Positions 1 through 8,399 of a DNA stretch of 64,000 nucleotides are shown in pieces. The stretch comes from Kaistella pullorum. Lineage in GTDB: Bacteria > Bacteroidota > Bacteroidia > Flavobacteriales > Weeksellaceae. The position numbers and the translations under genes are program-made. The stretch is from contig NZ_JACSPS010000001.1 of assembly GCF_014837035.1 (NCBI RefSeq), positions 180,374 to 244,373 of the forward strand, written 5' to 3'. Each line of letters opens with the position of its first letter. Positions within the stretch are counted from its first letter, which is position 1. Under the pieces are notes generated by a model. That model had not been told where the DNA came from and made no database searches. It saw nothing but the letters and a program-made list of their open reading frames with translations.

Positions 1-147
1 CCCGGGTCTGCGCTGGAAAAAGAAGGGTTTGCCGTTGTTCGCTACAGTCAGTGCAAGCGTTACCACGAACAGAACAAGACTCAGGACCAGGAGGCCAAAG
101 CAGGCAGCTGTAATATCGATGAGGCGTTTAATGAAATTTCGATACAT
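1..147 (-). CDS. initiating sugar-phosphate transferase (partial, N-terminus only)
   Basis: Only the first 49 codons lie in the window; the gene continues off the left edge. The start is ATG at 147, three bases after the stop of the preceding glycosyltransferase. The fragment reads MYRNFIKRLIDI, then one hydrophobic segment (about residues 12-36), then NGKPFFFQRRPG. That is the N-terminal membrane anchor plus the conserved start of the catalytic domain of bacterial sugar transferases (PglC/WcaJ-type polyprenyl-phosphate glycosyl-1-phosphate transferases). These enzymes load the first sugar phosphate onto undecaprenyl phosphate at the inner membrane. Position at the end of a Wzx/Wzy-type locus fits. 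The catalytic residues are outside the window, so the exact sugar cannot be told. Confidence 0.8.
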   Translation of the reverse strand, partial: MYRNFIKRLIDITAACFGLLVLSLVLFVVTLALTVANNGKPFFFQRRPG

Positions 148-150
148 GTC

Positions 151-1413
151 TTAATGAGTATTATCAATAGCTCGTGATTTCTTTCCCAATACTTTCAGTG
201 CTTCCAGATACCTCGTTGCAAGAACCTGCCTGTCAAAGTTTTCCTTTGCAAAAAGAAAACCGTTCTCTCCCTCCATCTTCAGACGCTTTGGGTCCGACAG
301 ATACGCCCTGATAATTCGGTTAAATTCGTGCGCATTCTCGGGTTCTACATAGCTTCCGGCACGCGCGTCCTCAACCAGTTTTCTGGACACGCCGTCAATA
401 GCCATGAGTATCGGTTTTTTACAGGAAAAATAATCGAACGTCTTATTCGAATATACGGTCTTGAAAGTATCAACTTTCTTCAGTACAGAAGCCCCCATTT
501 CGGACGCGATAATATACTTGAAGACTTCGCTTTTCGCTACGGGATCCAGAAATTTGACATTTTTGACCTGCATTTGCGCAGCCCTCTGAATAAGTCCCTC
601 TTTGGCCATGCCCTGACCGATTAACAGGAATAGCACGTTGGTATCTTCAAGAAGCTTTCCGGCCTCAAGAATCTGATCGAGGTGGTTCGCTACCCCATGG
701 GCACCGACATAGGTAATGATGAACCGGCCGGTAAGGTCATGGTCTTCCCGGAATTGATCGCGGTCAAAATCTTTCAGTACAGCCTCCGAAAGCGTGAAGT
801 CAGCTGCATTGGGGATCATGATGAGTTTATTCACCGGCACTCTCTTTTTATATTGAAGCGTCTGAAAAAAGGCAGGTGTCAGCACATTGATGAGTGAGGA
901 CTTTCTGTAGAGAAAATCTTCAAACGCATAGGCGAATTTGATCATCGCTTTATTGGTCAAAACACCGGTGTCTATTGCGGATTCCGGCCACAGGTCACGG
1001 ACTTCAAATACCATGGGAATCTTTTTCAGTCTTGAAATGAGGTAACCGGAAAAACCTACAAATAAAGGTGGGGATGTAACAATGATAACGTCGTAATTAC
1101 CCTTCACATAAAATATACCGGCCCATAAGGAGGAGAACATGAATGAAAAATAAGCCCAGAGACGACCTAGAAAGCCTTTGTTGTAAGCCTCAGAAACATG
1201 CGTTCTATGAACATTTACAGCACCCTGTTTTTTCTTTTTAAAATAGCGGCCTCTGTATTCGCGTCTTTTTTCATTTGAGGCATAGTGCATCATGCCTGCA
1301 ATCACCGTAACTTCATGTCCTGCATCGGTCCATACTTTCGTAATTTCATTCCAGCGCGACCCACCGGAGTCGTCCTCTTCTAAAAAGTACTGATGAAGGA
1401 GTAATATTTTCAT
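151..1413 (-). CDS. glycosyltransferase family 4 (WbuB-like)
   Basis: A 420-residue GT-B enzyme expected to transfer a sugar from a nucleotide donor to a lipid-linked repeat unit on the cytoplasmic face. The N-terminal domain has the LLHQYF start and an SGGSRWNE segment, and a hydrophobic stretch near residues 85-105 could touch the membrane. The C-terminal donor domain carries IITYVGAHG (about residue 232) and YSNKTFDYFSCKKPIL (about residue 322), the usual acceptor of the nucleotide-sugar in GT4. Overall it resembles WbuB-type transferases, which often sit beside the initiating transferase. It overlaps the heparinase-like gene by 4 bp (ATGA), so the two are translationally coupled. Sugar specificity is not predictable. 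Confidence 0.85.
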   Translation of the reverse strand: MKILLLHQYFLEEDDSGGSRWNEITKVWTDAGHEVTVIAGMMHYASNEKRREYRGRYFKKKKQGAVNVHRTHVSEAYNKGFLGRLWAYFSFMFSSLWAGIFYVKGNYDVIIVTSPPLFVGFSGYLISRLKKIPMVFEVRDLWPESAIDTGVLTNKAMIKFAYAFEDFLYRKSSLINVLTPAFFQTLQYKKRVPVNKLIMIPNAADFTLSEAVLKDFDRDQFREDHDLTGRFIITYVGAHGVANHLDQILEAGKLLEDTNVLFLLIGQGMAKEGLIQRAAQMQVKNVKFLDPVAKSEVFKYIIASEMGASVLKKVDTFKTVYSNKTFDYFSCKKPILMAIDGVSRKLVEDARAGSYVEPENAHEFNRIIRAYLSDPKRLKMEGENGFLFAKENFDRQVLATRYLEALKVLGKKSRAIDNTH

Positions 1414-3305
1414 TGAGTGTTTAATTCTATTTTGGTTATGATTTTTTCCCGGAAAGTAAAACTTACCGCTTCCGCCTCTTCCATCTGCCCGTAATAATCA
1501 GATACGTAAGACCTTTCATATGCTGGAGTAATCATGATGTCTTTCTCAAACGCACTGAACTTTACCGCATTTTTATCCGCGGTGTGCCACAATTGTTTTT
1601 TGCTGTATTCCGGCAATTCTTTAAGCTGATCTTCCACAGTCCAGATGGGTGAAGTTTTAGAAATCAGCACACGTCGGAAGTGTGAAGCTTTAGGGTTTAA
1701 ATAAGCGAATGCTGACACCTCACCTTCAAATACATAGTGGCTAGGTGTCTCCTTCCACTGGGCAGCTTTGGCCTGCGTCCAAAAATACCAGATAAAGCGG
1801 CTGCCTTTCAGCATCTGCGATTTCCCGTCGACCATCACGGTGTTGTGCGAGGCGGAGCCCATAAAGTAATCCAGCAGTTCCGGACTTGTATTGTACTGGT
1901 AGGTACCGCTGTCACGCAGGATATTTTGCCCTTTCACCCAGACATCAATGTGTAAATTATCGGCCTGCGCGGGGCGGTCTTTATGATTTCCACAACGTAT
2001 CATCGTAAAATGGTCCGGGGTCCTGAGTAGATAAAAGCCTCCTGTCGGATACGAAAGTGTTCCCGATTTCTTAAGGAGCGGCGCCATATACTCAGCCTTT
2101 TGAGGCAGGTGATGAACCATCCAGAAAGCATCTTCAGTTAGGGCAGATTCAGTATAGATAGGCTTGCCGGTTAGAATTTGGCTCAGGGTATTCAGTTGGG
2201 GACGGTAATCGCGGTAGTCGGTATCCGACAGTGGAAAGAACCATGCGCCGTCATTAGACCCATAATTGGGCAGCCAGCCGTTTTCCTCCTGCAGGCATTG
2301 GTACAGAAAATCAAGTGATTTATATGCCTTACTGTACACCTTATCAGAGAATCTTTCCCCATCTATTTCTGAAAGCGCGAGGCCGAACGAAAACAGCTGG
2401 ATCATCACGCGGTGATAGTTCATCGAAAACTGCAGAAAAGTACCGTCATCATAGATCTGGTAATCCACCTCCTCTTCAAACCACTTCTTACCTCTCTCCG
2501 ACCATTTTTTAGTTTCCGGTATAAACGGGAAAAGAATGCAGCTTAAGGCGAGGGACATGGTCTCTGTAACGGCGTGGTTGTTACGGACAGCAATGCGCGA
2601 AAAATCGATATGATGATAGACATGGTGCAGCGTCCAGTAAATGACATTCTGTATTCTGGCCCAGCGCTCTTCCGTAAGGAACTCACTATTTTTGTAATAA
2701 TGTAAGGCATAGCACCAGTTCATGATCCTTAACGAGGATTCCTGACTGCATCGCCAGTTGGGACCCTGATTTACCGGATTGCGGGCGATCCAGTCGTCAA
2801 CTTGCGTAAAAACATATTCAGCATGGTCGGTCCCATTGTGATAATCATCCCTTATCAGCGTAAGCAGCCAGCTGAAGCGTGATCTTTCCCAAACATACTT
2901 GATGTCACCGGCTTCCTGGCTGATATCCGCAACTTCTGACCAGTGCACCTTACCGTCATAGCGGTGACCGGTCGTCGGATTGGTAAGCCAGTCATATTCT
3001 TTCCCAAGAGATTTCCATTCAGCACTGAAAAACAGCGTTTCGCCGTTAATAATCCTTTGGGCTTTTTCCTTTAAAGCTGGGTTAGTTTCCCGCGCAGCAG
3101 GATCCAAAGTTTCCCTTTCGCTTACCAAAAAGACAGACTCCTGCGTTCGCCACTCCCTTAAAGAAATAAAGAACCTGGGCTGAGGATTTGCAGGATGCCT
3201 CTTTTTTAAAAGTCCGGCTTTTTTCTCCAGCTCATGCTTTACCCGGTACGCGGTATATCGTGAACCCATATTGGTAAAAAGCTGGAGAGCAAGTTTAAGA
3301 TTCAA
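1410..3305 (-). CDS. heparinase II/III family protein (putative polysaccharide lyase)
   Basis: 631 residues with the two-part layout of heparinase II/III-like lyases: an alpha/alpha-barrel N-terminal half (about 90-350) and a beta-sandwich C-terminal half (about 400-600). Visible conserved motifs are RNNHAVTE (about 240), MNYHR (about 300), YGSNDGAWF (about 350), the His-containing HKDRPAQADNLHIDVW (about 440) and ASHNTVMVDG (about 490). The family cleaves uronate-containing glycans by beta-elimination, and this locus also encodes two HexNAc-uronate-forming dehydrogenases. No signal peptide is evident, so as written it would be cytoplasmic, which is odd for a lyase. Similar genes recur beside WbuB and the bi-domain oxidoreductase in exopolysaccharide loci. 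The role (trimming, turnover or modification) is inferred. Confidence 0.8.
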   Translation of the reverse strand: MNLKLALQLFTNMGSRYTAYRVKHELEKKAGLLKKRHPANPQPRFFISLREWRTQESVFLVSERETLDPAARETNPALKEKAQRIINGETLFFSAEWKSLGKEYDWLTNPTTGHRYDGKVHWSEVADISQEAGDIKYVWERSRFSWLLTLIRDDYHNGTDHAEYVFTQVDDWIARNPVNQGPNWRCSQESSLRIMNWCYALHYYKNSEFLTEERWARIQNVIYWTLHHVYHHIDFSRIAVRNNHAVTETMSLALSCILFPFIPETKKWSERGKKWFEEEVDYQIYDDGTFLQFSMNYHRVMIQLFSFGLALSEIDGERFSDKVYSKAYKSLDFLYQCLQEENGWLPNYGSNDGAWFFPLSDTDYRDYRPQLNTLSQILTGKPIYTESALTEDAFWMVHHLPQKAEYMAPLLKKSGTLSYPTGGFYLLRTPDHFTMIRCGNHKDRPAQADNLHIDVWVKGQNILRDSGTYQYNTSPELLDYFMGSASHNTVMVDGKSQMLKGSRFIWYFWTQAKAAQWKETPSHYVFEGEVSAFAYLNPKASHFRRVLISKTSPIWTVEDQLKELPEYSKKQLWHTADKNAVKFSAFEKDIMITPAYERSYVSDYYGQMEEAEAVSFTFREKIITKIELNTQ

Positions 3306-3339
3306 TGGTTATTTTATTTAATTTATTATAATTCTCCTA

Positions 3340-3402
3340 TCGTTGTTCCGGTGCCTTCGGTGGCTGTGGCTCTCGAAGCCCTCGAAGTTCGGTAGCTGTG
3401 GC
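3340..3402. repeat. degenerate dispersed palindromic repeat
   Basis: The 105 bp between the heparinase-like gene and the bi-domain oxidoreductase hold two related short phrases: GTGGCTGTGGCTCTCGAAG and, after a CCCTCGAAG, GTAGCTGTGGCTCCCGGAG. GGCTCTCGAAGCC is a near-palindrome. A related string, GGTCCCTGAGGTACTCGAAG, occurs at about 18,750, so this seems to be a degenerate member of a genome-wide intergenic family. No promoter box was found here. Confidence 0.45.
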
Positions 3403-3410
3403 TCCCGGAG

Positions 3411-5528
3411 CTACTCTACATCCACCCAACCTCTGGTCTTCAGACTTTCAATCGCCGCGAACGACGCCCTCGTGGTGTTCACGATTTCATCAAACGGGAT
3501 CAGTGCCTCACCGCCTTTCTGAATTCTTTCCACGAGCCTCGTAAACTGTGCTTTATGTCCTTTATCCAGTGAGGTTTTCAGTTTAGTGAAACCTTTTGTT
3601 CCGAACCCTTCCGTCAGACGGAAATTATCCATAACCAGGGTACGTTCCTGAGAGTATACCTCCACCCTTTCTTTTGAGTACGCTTTCGACCCGTTTGCAA
3701 AATAATTGATCACCCCCGTAGAACCGTTTTCATATTTCAGGAGGATCGTGGCATTGTCTGTATTCTCTTCAGGGTTTACGCCCATCGCGTTTATACAGAC
3801 CGATTTTACTTTGCTTCCCGTAAGGTAAGTGATCAGGTCAATAAAATGGCAGGCCTCACCGACGATACGGCCTCCGCCTACTTTCATATCGTGTACCCAG
3901 ACATTTGGGGGGATCGCTCCTGCATTCATCGTGGCAATAACGTTCATAGGTGCGTTTCCTACCACCTGCTTCATCTTTTCAGCATGCGGCGAAAAGCGTC
4001 GGTTAAACCCTACAGTAAGCGTTTTTCCGGACTGTTGATGGGCTGTGATAATCTGATTGAGTTCTTCACTGTTCAGTGCCAAAGGCTTTTCTACAAACAC
4101 ATTTTTACCGGCCTGAAGGGACTCAATCACCATCGGCGCATGGAGATTATGACGGGTGGTGATCAGCACGAGATCTACTTCACTGTCCGCCAGGATCTGT
4201 TTATAATCAGTAGTGGAATTGGCAATGCCGTACTTCTGGGCCATTGCTGTTCCGGACACGCCACCGTTACTCGCGATATATTTATAATGGGCACCGGAAT
4301 CCTTCAGGGCAGGCAGCATCGTCATTTTGGTAAAATTTCCGGCACCCACAATGCCAAGAACTCCTTTGGAACCTGCGAAGCTTCCGCTTTTGAGCACCAC
4401 ATTCCGTGATGGGTTCAGTTGCGCAGCCTCATTATATTTTAGAATGGAGGCAATCGAACGGCTGCTGCCGATCTCACCATAAATCTTTTGGTACTCTTCC
4501 AATGGCACCACTTCCGTGACCATTTCCTTTACTTTGAGCTTGTCCGTGGCTATAGCCTGAAGGATCGTCTCAAAATTCCTTTTTTCGGTCCAGCGTACAA
4601 ACGGTAAAGGATAGTCGATGCCTTTCTGCTCATAGTCTTCGTCGTATCTTCCCGGACCATAGGAACAGGATACCTGGAATGTCAGTTCTTTTTCGTAGAA
4701 CTCTGCACGGCTGATGTCAAGACCTACTACACCTACAAGAATAATGCGACCTCTTTTACGGCTCATTCTCGCGGCCTGTGAAATAATATCGTTGTTCTTG
4801 GCAGAAGCCGTAATAATAACGCCATCGGCACCCACACCATCTGTCACATCTTCTACGAACTTGACCACATCGCCCTGCATGGGGTTAAAAGGGATTATTC
4901 CCCATGATTCGGCCATCGCCAGCTTCGCAGGGTCGATATCGGTCCCGATTACCCTGCAACCATTGGCTGCCAGCAACTGTGCTGTGATCAGTCCGATAAG
5001 GCCAAGGCCCACCACCACTACGGTTTCACCAAGGGTTGGATTCAACAGGCGGATGCCCTGCAGACCAATCGAACCGATCACGGTAAACGCAGCTTCTTCA
5101 TCTGAAACCCCATCAGGAATATGTGCCACCAGATTTTTCGGCACGCAGACAAATTCCGCGTGCTGGCCGTTCGATGCCACACGGTCGCCGACTTTAAAAT
5201 CGTTCACGCCTTCGCCAACCGCGATCACCTTTCCTACGTTACAGTAACCTAGTGGCAGAGGCTCACCAAGCTTGTTAAAAACCGCTTCAAGAGTGGGCAT
5301 CAGGCCTTCGGTTTTCACCTTATCAAGGACCTGCTTCACCTTATCCGGCTGCTGTCTGGCTTTCGAAATTAAGTTCGATTTTCCGAATTCGACTAGCATT
5401 CTTTCGGTACCTAAAGAAACAAGGGAATGCGTGGTCTGAATAAGCACCGCCCCTCTTCTCACCTGTGGTGCCGGAACTTCTTCTAATATGGTTTCGCCTG
5501 TTTTAAAGGACTGGATGATTTGTTTCAT
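3411..5528 (-). CDS. bi-domain oxidoreductase (MDR alcohol dehydrogenase-like + Gfo/Idh/MocA)
   Basis: 705 residues formed by two NAD(P)-dependent modules. Residues about 1-365 are medium-chain dehydrogenase-like with Rossmann motif VVVVGLGLIGL. The usual GHE zinc-ligand motif reads LGYCNVGKV and no structural-zinc cysteine cluster is seen, so zinc catalysis is doubtful. Residues about 385-705 are Gfo/Idh/MocA-like: Rossmann LGIVGAGNFTK, the EKP motif in VFVEKPLAL, and EACHFIDL. Fusions of this kind are recurrent in bacterial capsule and LPS clusters, where they are thought to oxidise or reduce a sugar nucleotide; the true substrate is unknown to me. It is one base from the CapK-like gene upstream. 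Base composition is higher in GC than the adjoining cassette. Confidence 0.75.
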   Translation of the reverse strand: MKQIIQSFKTGETILEEVPAPQVRRGAVLIQTTHSLVSLGTERMLVEFGKSNLISKARQQPDKVKQVLDKVKTEGLMPTLEAVFNKLGEPLPLGYCNVGKVIAVGEGVNDFKVGDRVASNGQHAEFVCVPKNLVAHIPDGVSDEEAAFTVIGSIGLQGIRLLNPTLGETVVVVGLGLIGLITAQLLAANGCRVIGTDIDPAKLAMAESWGIIPFNPMQGDVVKFVEDVTDGVGADGVIITASAKNNDIISQAARMSRKRGRIILVGVVGLDISRAEFYEKELTFQVSCSYGPGRYDEDYEQKGIDYPLPFVRWTEKRNFETILQAIATDKLKVKEMVTEVVPLEEYQKIYGEIGSSRSIASILKYNEAAQLNPSRNVVLKSGSFAGSKGVLGIVGAGNFTKMTMLPALKDSGAHYKYIASNGGVSGTAMAQKYGIANSTTDYKQILADSEVDLVLITTRHNLHAPMVIESLQAGKNVFVEKPLALNSEELNQIITAHQQSGKTLTVGFNRRFSPHAEKMKQVVGNAPMNVIATMNAGAIPPNVWVHDMKVGGGRIVGEACHFIDLITYLTGSKVKSVCINAMGVNPEENTDNATILLKYENGSTGVINYFANGSKAYSKERVEVYSQERTLVMDNFRLTEGFGTKGFTKLKTSLDKGHKAQFTRLVERIQKGGEALIPFDEIVNTTRASFAAIESLKTRGWVDVE

Positions 5529-6860
5529 TTATTTAATATCAGAAATTACAAATTTAAGTTTACCTGAGTTGGTCTTTGGGATTTCGGTCATAAATTCTAG
5601 TTTAATATCAACCTCTTGACCGAGCCTTTCACGTGCTTCCTTTAGAATAATGTCATTATGCAAATTCTCGTCATATGTTTTGCCTTTAACTAAACGAAGA
5701 ACAATCTTACTTATAGCAGGCTGATAGATCTGTGCTTCCTTTAAATAATTAGCATCCTTAAAAATATGATCAAGGCGCCCCAATTTAACACCACTTGGGA
5801 GAGTTACGAAATCTTCATTTCTCCCGTCAATGGATATAACCTTGAAATCTCGGTTGTGGAAATGCCCTGTTACTAAGTCATTAGTGTCATATCTAATAAG
5901 GGGGAAGCTTCTATTATTATAATTTGTACCAATCAAGCGATAAACGTCGGGAGAAATTTGAGAGGGAATAAATTCCATATATGCGAAATCCAAATCACAT
6001 TCAAAAGATCCATTTGGAAGTTCCGAAATATTGGCAACTCCCTCTGCAAGACCGTAATGTTGAATAGGATTAACTCCGAATACAGCACGGATCTTTTCCT
6101 TTTGATGTTCTAATAAGTTTTCTGCCCCAAGCGTTATGTATTGTATTTGCTTTGAAGGCGATAGATCTGCCTCAAGAATTAACTCTGCAAAATAAGCCAA
6201 CTGTGAGGGATAACCGTGAAGCCACCGTATTCTTGATGTTAGTAATTTATTATAATAGTCTGCAACTGTACTCCTATTAAGATGATGAGCGCTAAACATT
6301 AATTGCTTCATAAAGTAGTTATTACGCCAATATGGAGGCTTCTTTTGGTCGATAGGAACAATAGATCTCCCGCCAAACCAGCCCATCATTTCATTCTGCC
6401 CAATCCCAAACCGCTTTCGATATCTCCACCAGATTGCCCATTGTCGATTTTCCATCTCTGCAGTTTGCTGGAATATTAAACCAGCACCTGTAGTGCCACT
6501 GGTATTTACTTTAGAAATTTTAGAAGCAATCGAATTTATTTTGATATTCTCCGCATTTTCTATCACTTCATTCTTTGTTAATATTGGTAATTTAGATATT
6601 TCGTTTAATATGTCCTCTGATTCCAAATTAACTTCGAATTCTTTAAAACGTTTTCTCCAAAACTTACTTTGTTGCGCTGTAACCAGAAATTCGTGTAGAC
6701 GTCGCACATCAATTTGTTGCGGATTACTAGCAATGTAGTATTCAAGTTCCTTGGTGAAGCCTTTACCAAATCGGCGTTTATGCGTGAGATAACCTTGAAT
6801 ATTTAGGAGAATATTCTGAATAAAAACAGGTGATTTCGAATAATAGGATGGTAAACTCAT
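5529..6860 (-). CDS. phenylacetate-CoA ligase-like (CapK/PaaK family) adenylating enzyme
   Basis: 443 residues of the AMP-forming adenylate superfamily. The nucleotide-binding P-loop motif is NTSGTTGAG (about residues 119-127), followed by QHYGLAEG (about 265-272), YDTNDLVTG and the C-terminal SGKLKFV. Family members activate carboxylic acids as acyl-AMP. CapK-type members are found in polysaccharide loci but have no settled function; activating an acid or amino acid for decoration of a sugar is the natural guess, with the two beta-helix acyltransferases in this locus as possible partners. No acyl carrier protein gene is visible. The gene starts the AT-rich cassette and sits 7 bp from the acetyltransferase-like gene. 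Confidence 0.75.
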   Translation of the reverse strand: MSLPSYYSKSPVFIQNILLNIQGYLTHKRRFGKGFTKELEYYIASNPQQIDVRRLHEFLVTAQQSKFWRKRFKEFEVNLESEDILNEISKLPILTKNEVIENAENIKINSIASKISKVNTSGTTGAGLIFQQTAEMENRQWAIWWRYRKRFGIGQNEMMGWFGGRSIVPIDQKKPPYWRNNYFMKQLMFSAHHLNRSTVADYYNKLLTSRIRWLHGYPSQLAYFAELILEADLSPSKQIQYITLGAENLLEHQKEKIRAVFGVNPIQHYGLAEGVANISELPNGSFECDLDFAYMEFIPSQISPDVYRLIGTNYNNRSFPLIRYDTNDLVTGHFHNRDFKVISIDGRNEDFVTLPSGVKLGRLDHIFKDANYLKEAQIYQPAISKIVLRLVKGKTYDENLHNDIILKEARERLGQEVDIKLEFMTEIPKTNSGKLKFVISDIK

Positions 6861-6867
6861 GGTGGAA

Positions 6868-7407
6868 CTATATGGCTAAAATATTATTTATATATGCATT
6901 TGTAGCATCAGTTTTGTGAATAATTTTCGCGGGATTGCCAATCACGACAGAATCATCAGGTACGTCAAAGTTCACGTATGCATTTGGAGCAACTAAAACA
7001 TTTTTTCCTATCCTGATACCGCCAACTATCACCGCTCCAGTTCCTACCCAAACCCGTTCAGATAATTTTGGAGCTCCCTTCTTATAACCATTTGAAATTT
7101 GACCTAATGTAACGCCATGACCAATATTGCAGAAATTTCCGATCACACAATTTCCATTTATCACTACGTAGCCAAAGCGACCGATTAGGAAGCCATGACC
7201 AATCTCCGTCTTAAGGGGGATTTGAAAGCCAAATCTATAGCTTGATAGCCACAAAATAAACCGATAAATAAATCTGAATATGGGGTTAGTGGTCTCCTTT
7301 GCCTTTTTCCACAAAAACTTAAATGCAAAACCAGGCAACTTAAACCCATGCCACAATGAAGTAAGTTTCCCGTACCGATATAAATCGTGTATTATAGCAT
7401 TACTCAT
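6868..7407 (-). CDS. left-handed beta-helix acetyltransferase (serine acetyltransferase-like)
   Basis: 179 residues. An alpha-helical N-terminal part (about 1-65) precedes hexapeptide repeats (about 66-165) with the acetyl-CoA-binding landmarks CNIGHGVTLGQ, a lysine-rich loop SNGYKKGAPKL, and VIVGGIRIGKNVLVAPN, ending VIGNPAKII. The arrangement is that of the CysE/serine acetyltransferase family, which in capsule loci usually O- or N-acetylates a sugar or an amino-sugar precursor. True cysteine biosynthesis is less likely given the setting between glycosyltransferase and CapK-like genes. It is cotranscribed leftwards with both neighbours. The acceptor is unknown. Confidence 0.8.
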   Translation of the reverse strand: MSNAIIHDLYRYGKLTSLWHGFKLPGFAFKFLWKKAKETTNPIFRFIYRFILWLSSYRFGFQIPLKTEIGHGFLIGRFGYVVINGNCVIGNFCNIGHGVTLGQISNGYKKGAPKLSERVWVGTGAVIVGGIRIGKNVLVAPNAYVNFDVPDDSVVIGNPAKIIHKTDATNAYINNILAI

Positions 7408-7424
7408 TAATTTAAATTATTTAT

Positions 7425-8396
7425 TCAATAAGAATTAAATAGACTGATATATATATCCTTGATTGCGTCGTAATTGTCCTTTATTTCATTAATCGGTGAA
7501 TTATAACAATTAATATTTTTAAAAATATCTGCAAGTTCTTCTACATTCTCAAAGACAATGGTCCCAGCGGGTCGGTCCACAACATTTGTAGCAAAAACTG
7601 GAACTTTATAATAAAGACTTTCTTTAACTGATAAAGAATCACCATCCATAGTAGTGGCCCTGATAAAAGCATCAGAATATTTTATAATGTTCACAAATTC
7701 ATGTTTTTCGCTAATCAGTAACACATTATCCGGAATGTCCACACCTTTTTCATTAAAGTAATCTTTATACGTGGCCGATGAATCAGAAAAGATAAGTCCC
7801 CACTGAGGATGATTCCTAAAAAACCGCAATAATTCTGTGCCCATATAAATTTCCTTTCCAAACTCATCAAGAACATAGCTGCTGGCATTTGTACAAAAAG
7901 TAAGTTCATAATTGCTACTAAAATTAGTTACCTGGTTCATAACCTGTTGTCGTAAAGGCTTGATTTTATTTTCAGAAGGTGGAATAAAAGCGCCACCAAG
8001 GACCACATTGGTAATACCTACCTTTTTAGCATTATTAATTGAAAACAAGTTAAGAACAATTGATTTGGTAGAGTGCAAAAGAGCATAAATATCCCTTTTA
8101 TCTTCAAAGTCATACTGACCGTGAAAGGTAGTGATGGATTTCTTTCCAAAGAATTTCAGGAGCCGTACGAGTTGTTTGCGCACGGTTTTATTACTTAGAT
8201 GAATATGAATAAGATCAGCACAATACAACTTCCAAAAAAAGTTGAGGGGATTTTTATCCCGAGAATAGTCGTATATTTCACAATATATAGTATCGTCTGT
8301 GCTGCATCGATCAATTAAACGTTGGACGTGCACTGAAACTCCCCCGATTGGAGGAGGCAAAACAGCAAACTGTAAAATACGTATTTTCTTCATCAC
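7425..8396 (-). CDS. putative glycosyltransferase (GT-B fold)
   Basis: 323 residues. The N-terminus (ILQFAVLPPPIGGVSVHVQRL) is the classic GT4 opening with a glycine-rich loop, and DLIHIHLSN follows near residue 80. The C-terminal half has SEKHEFVNIIKYSDAFIRAT and DGDSLSVKESLYYKVPVFAT (about 250-285), which corresponds to the donor-sugar site with its glutamate. It is shorter than typical GT4 enzymes (360-420 residues), so the family call rests on these segments. It is AT-rich, sits 3 bp after the next glycosyltransferase gene, and probably adds one sugar of the repeat unit. Donor and acceptor are not predictable. Confidence 0.7.
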   Translation of the reverse strand: MMKKIRILQFAVLPPPIGGVSVHVQRLIDRCSTDDTIYCEIYDYSRDKNPLNFFWKLYCADLIHIHLSNKTVRKQLVRLLKFFGKKSITTFHGQYDFEDKRDIYALLHSTKSIVLNLFSINNAKKVGITNVVLGGAFIPPSENKIKPLRQQVMNQVTNFSSNYELTFCTNASSYVLDEFGKEIYMGTELLRFFRNHPQWGLIFSDSSATYKDYFNEKGVDIPDNVLLISEKHEFVNIIKYSDAFIRATTMDGDSLSVKESLYYKVPVFATNVVDRPAGTIVFENVEELADIFKNINCYNSPINEIKDNYDAIKDIYISLFNSY

Positions 8397-8399
8397 TTT

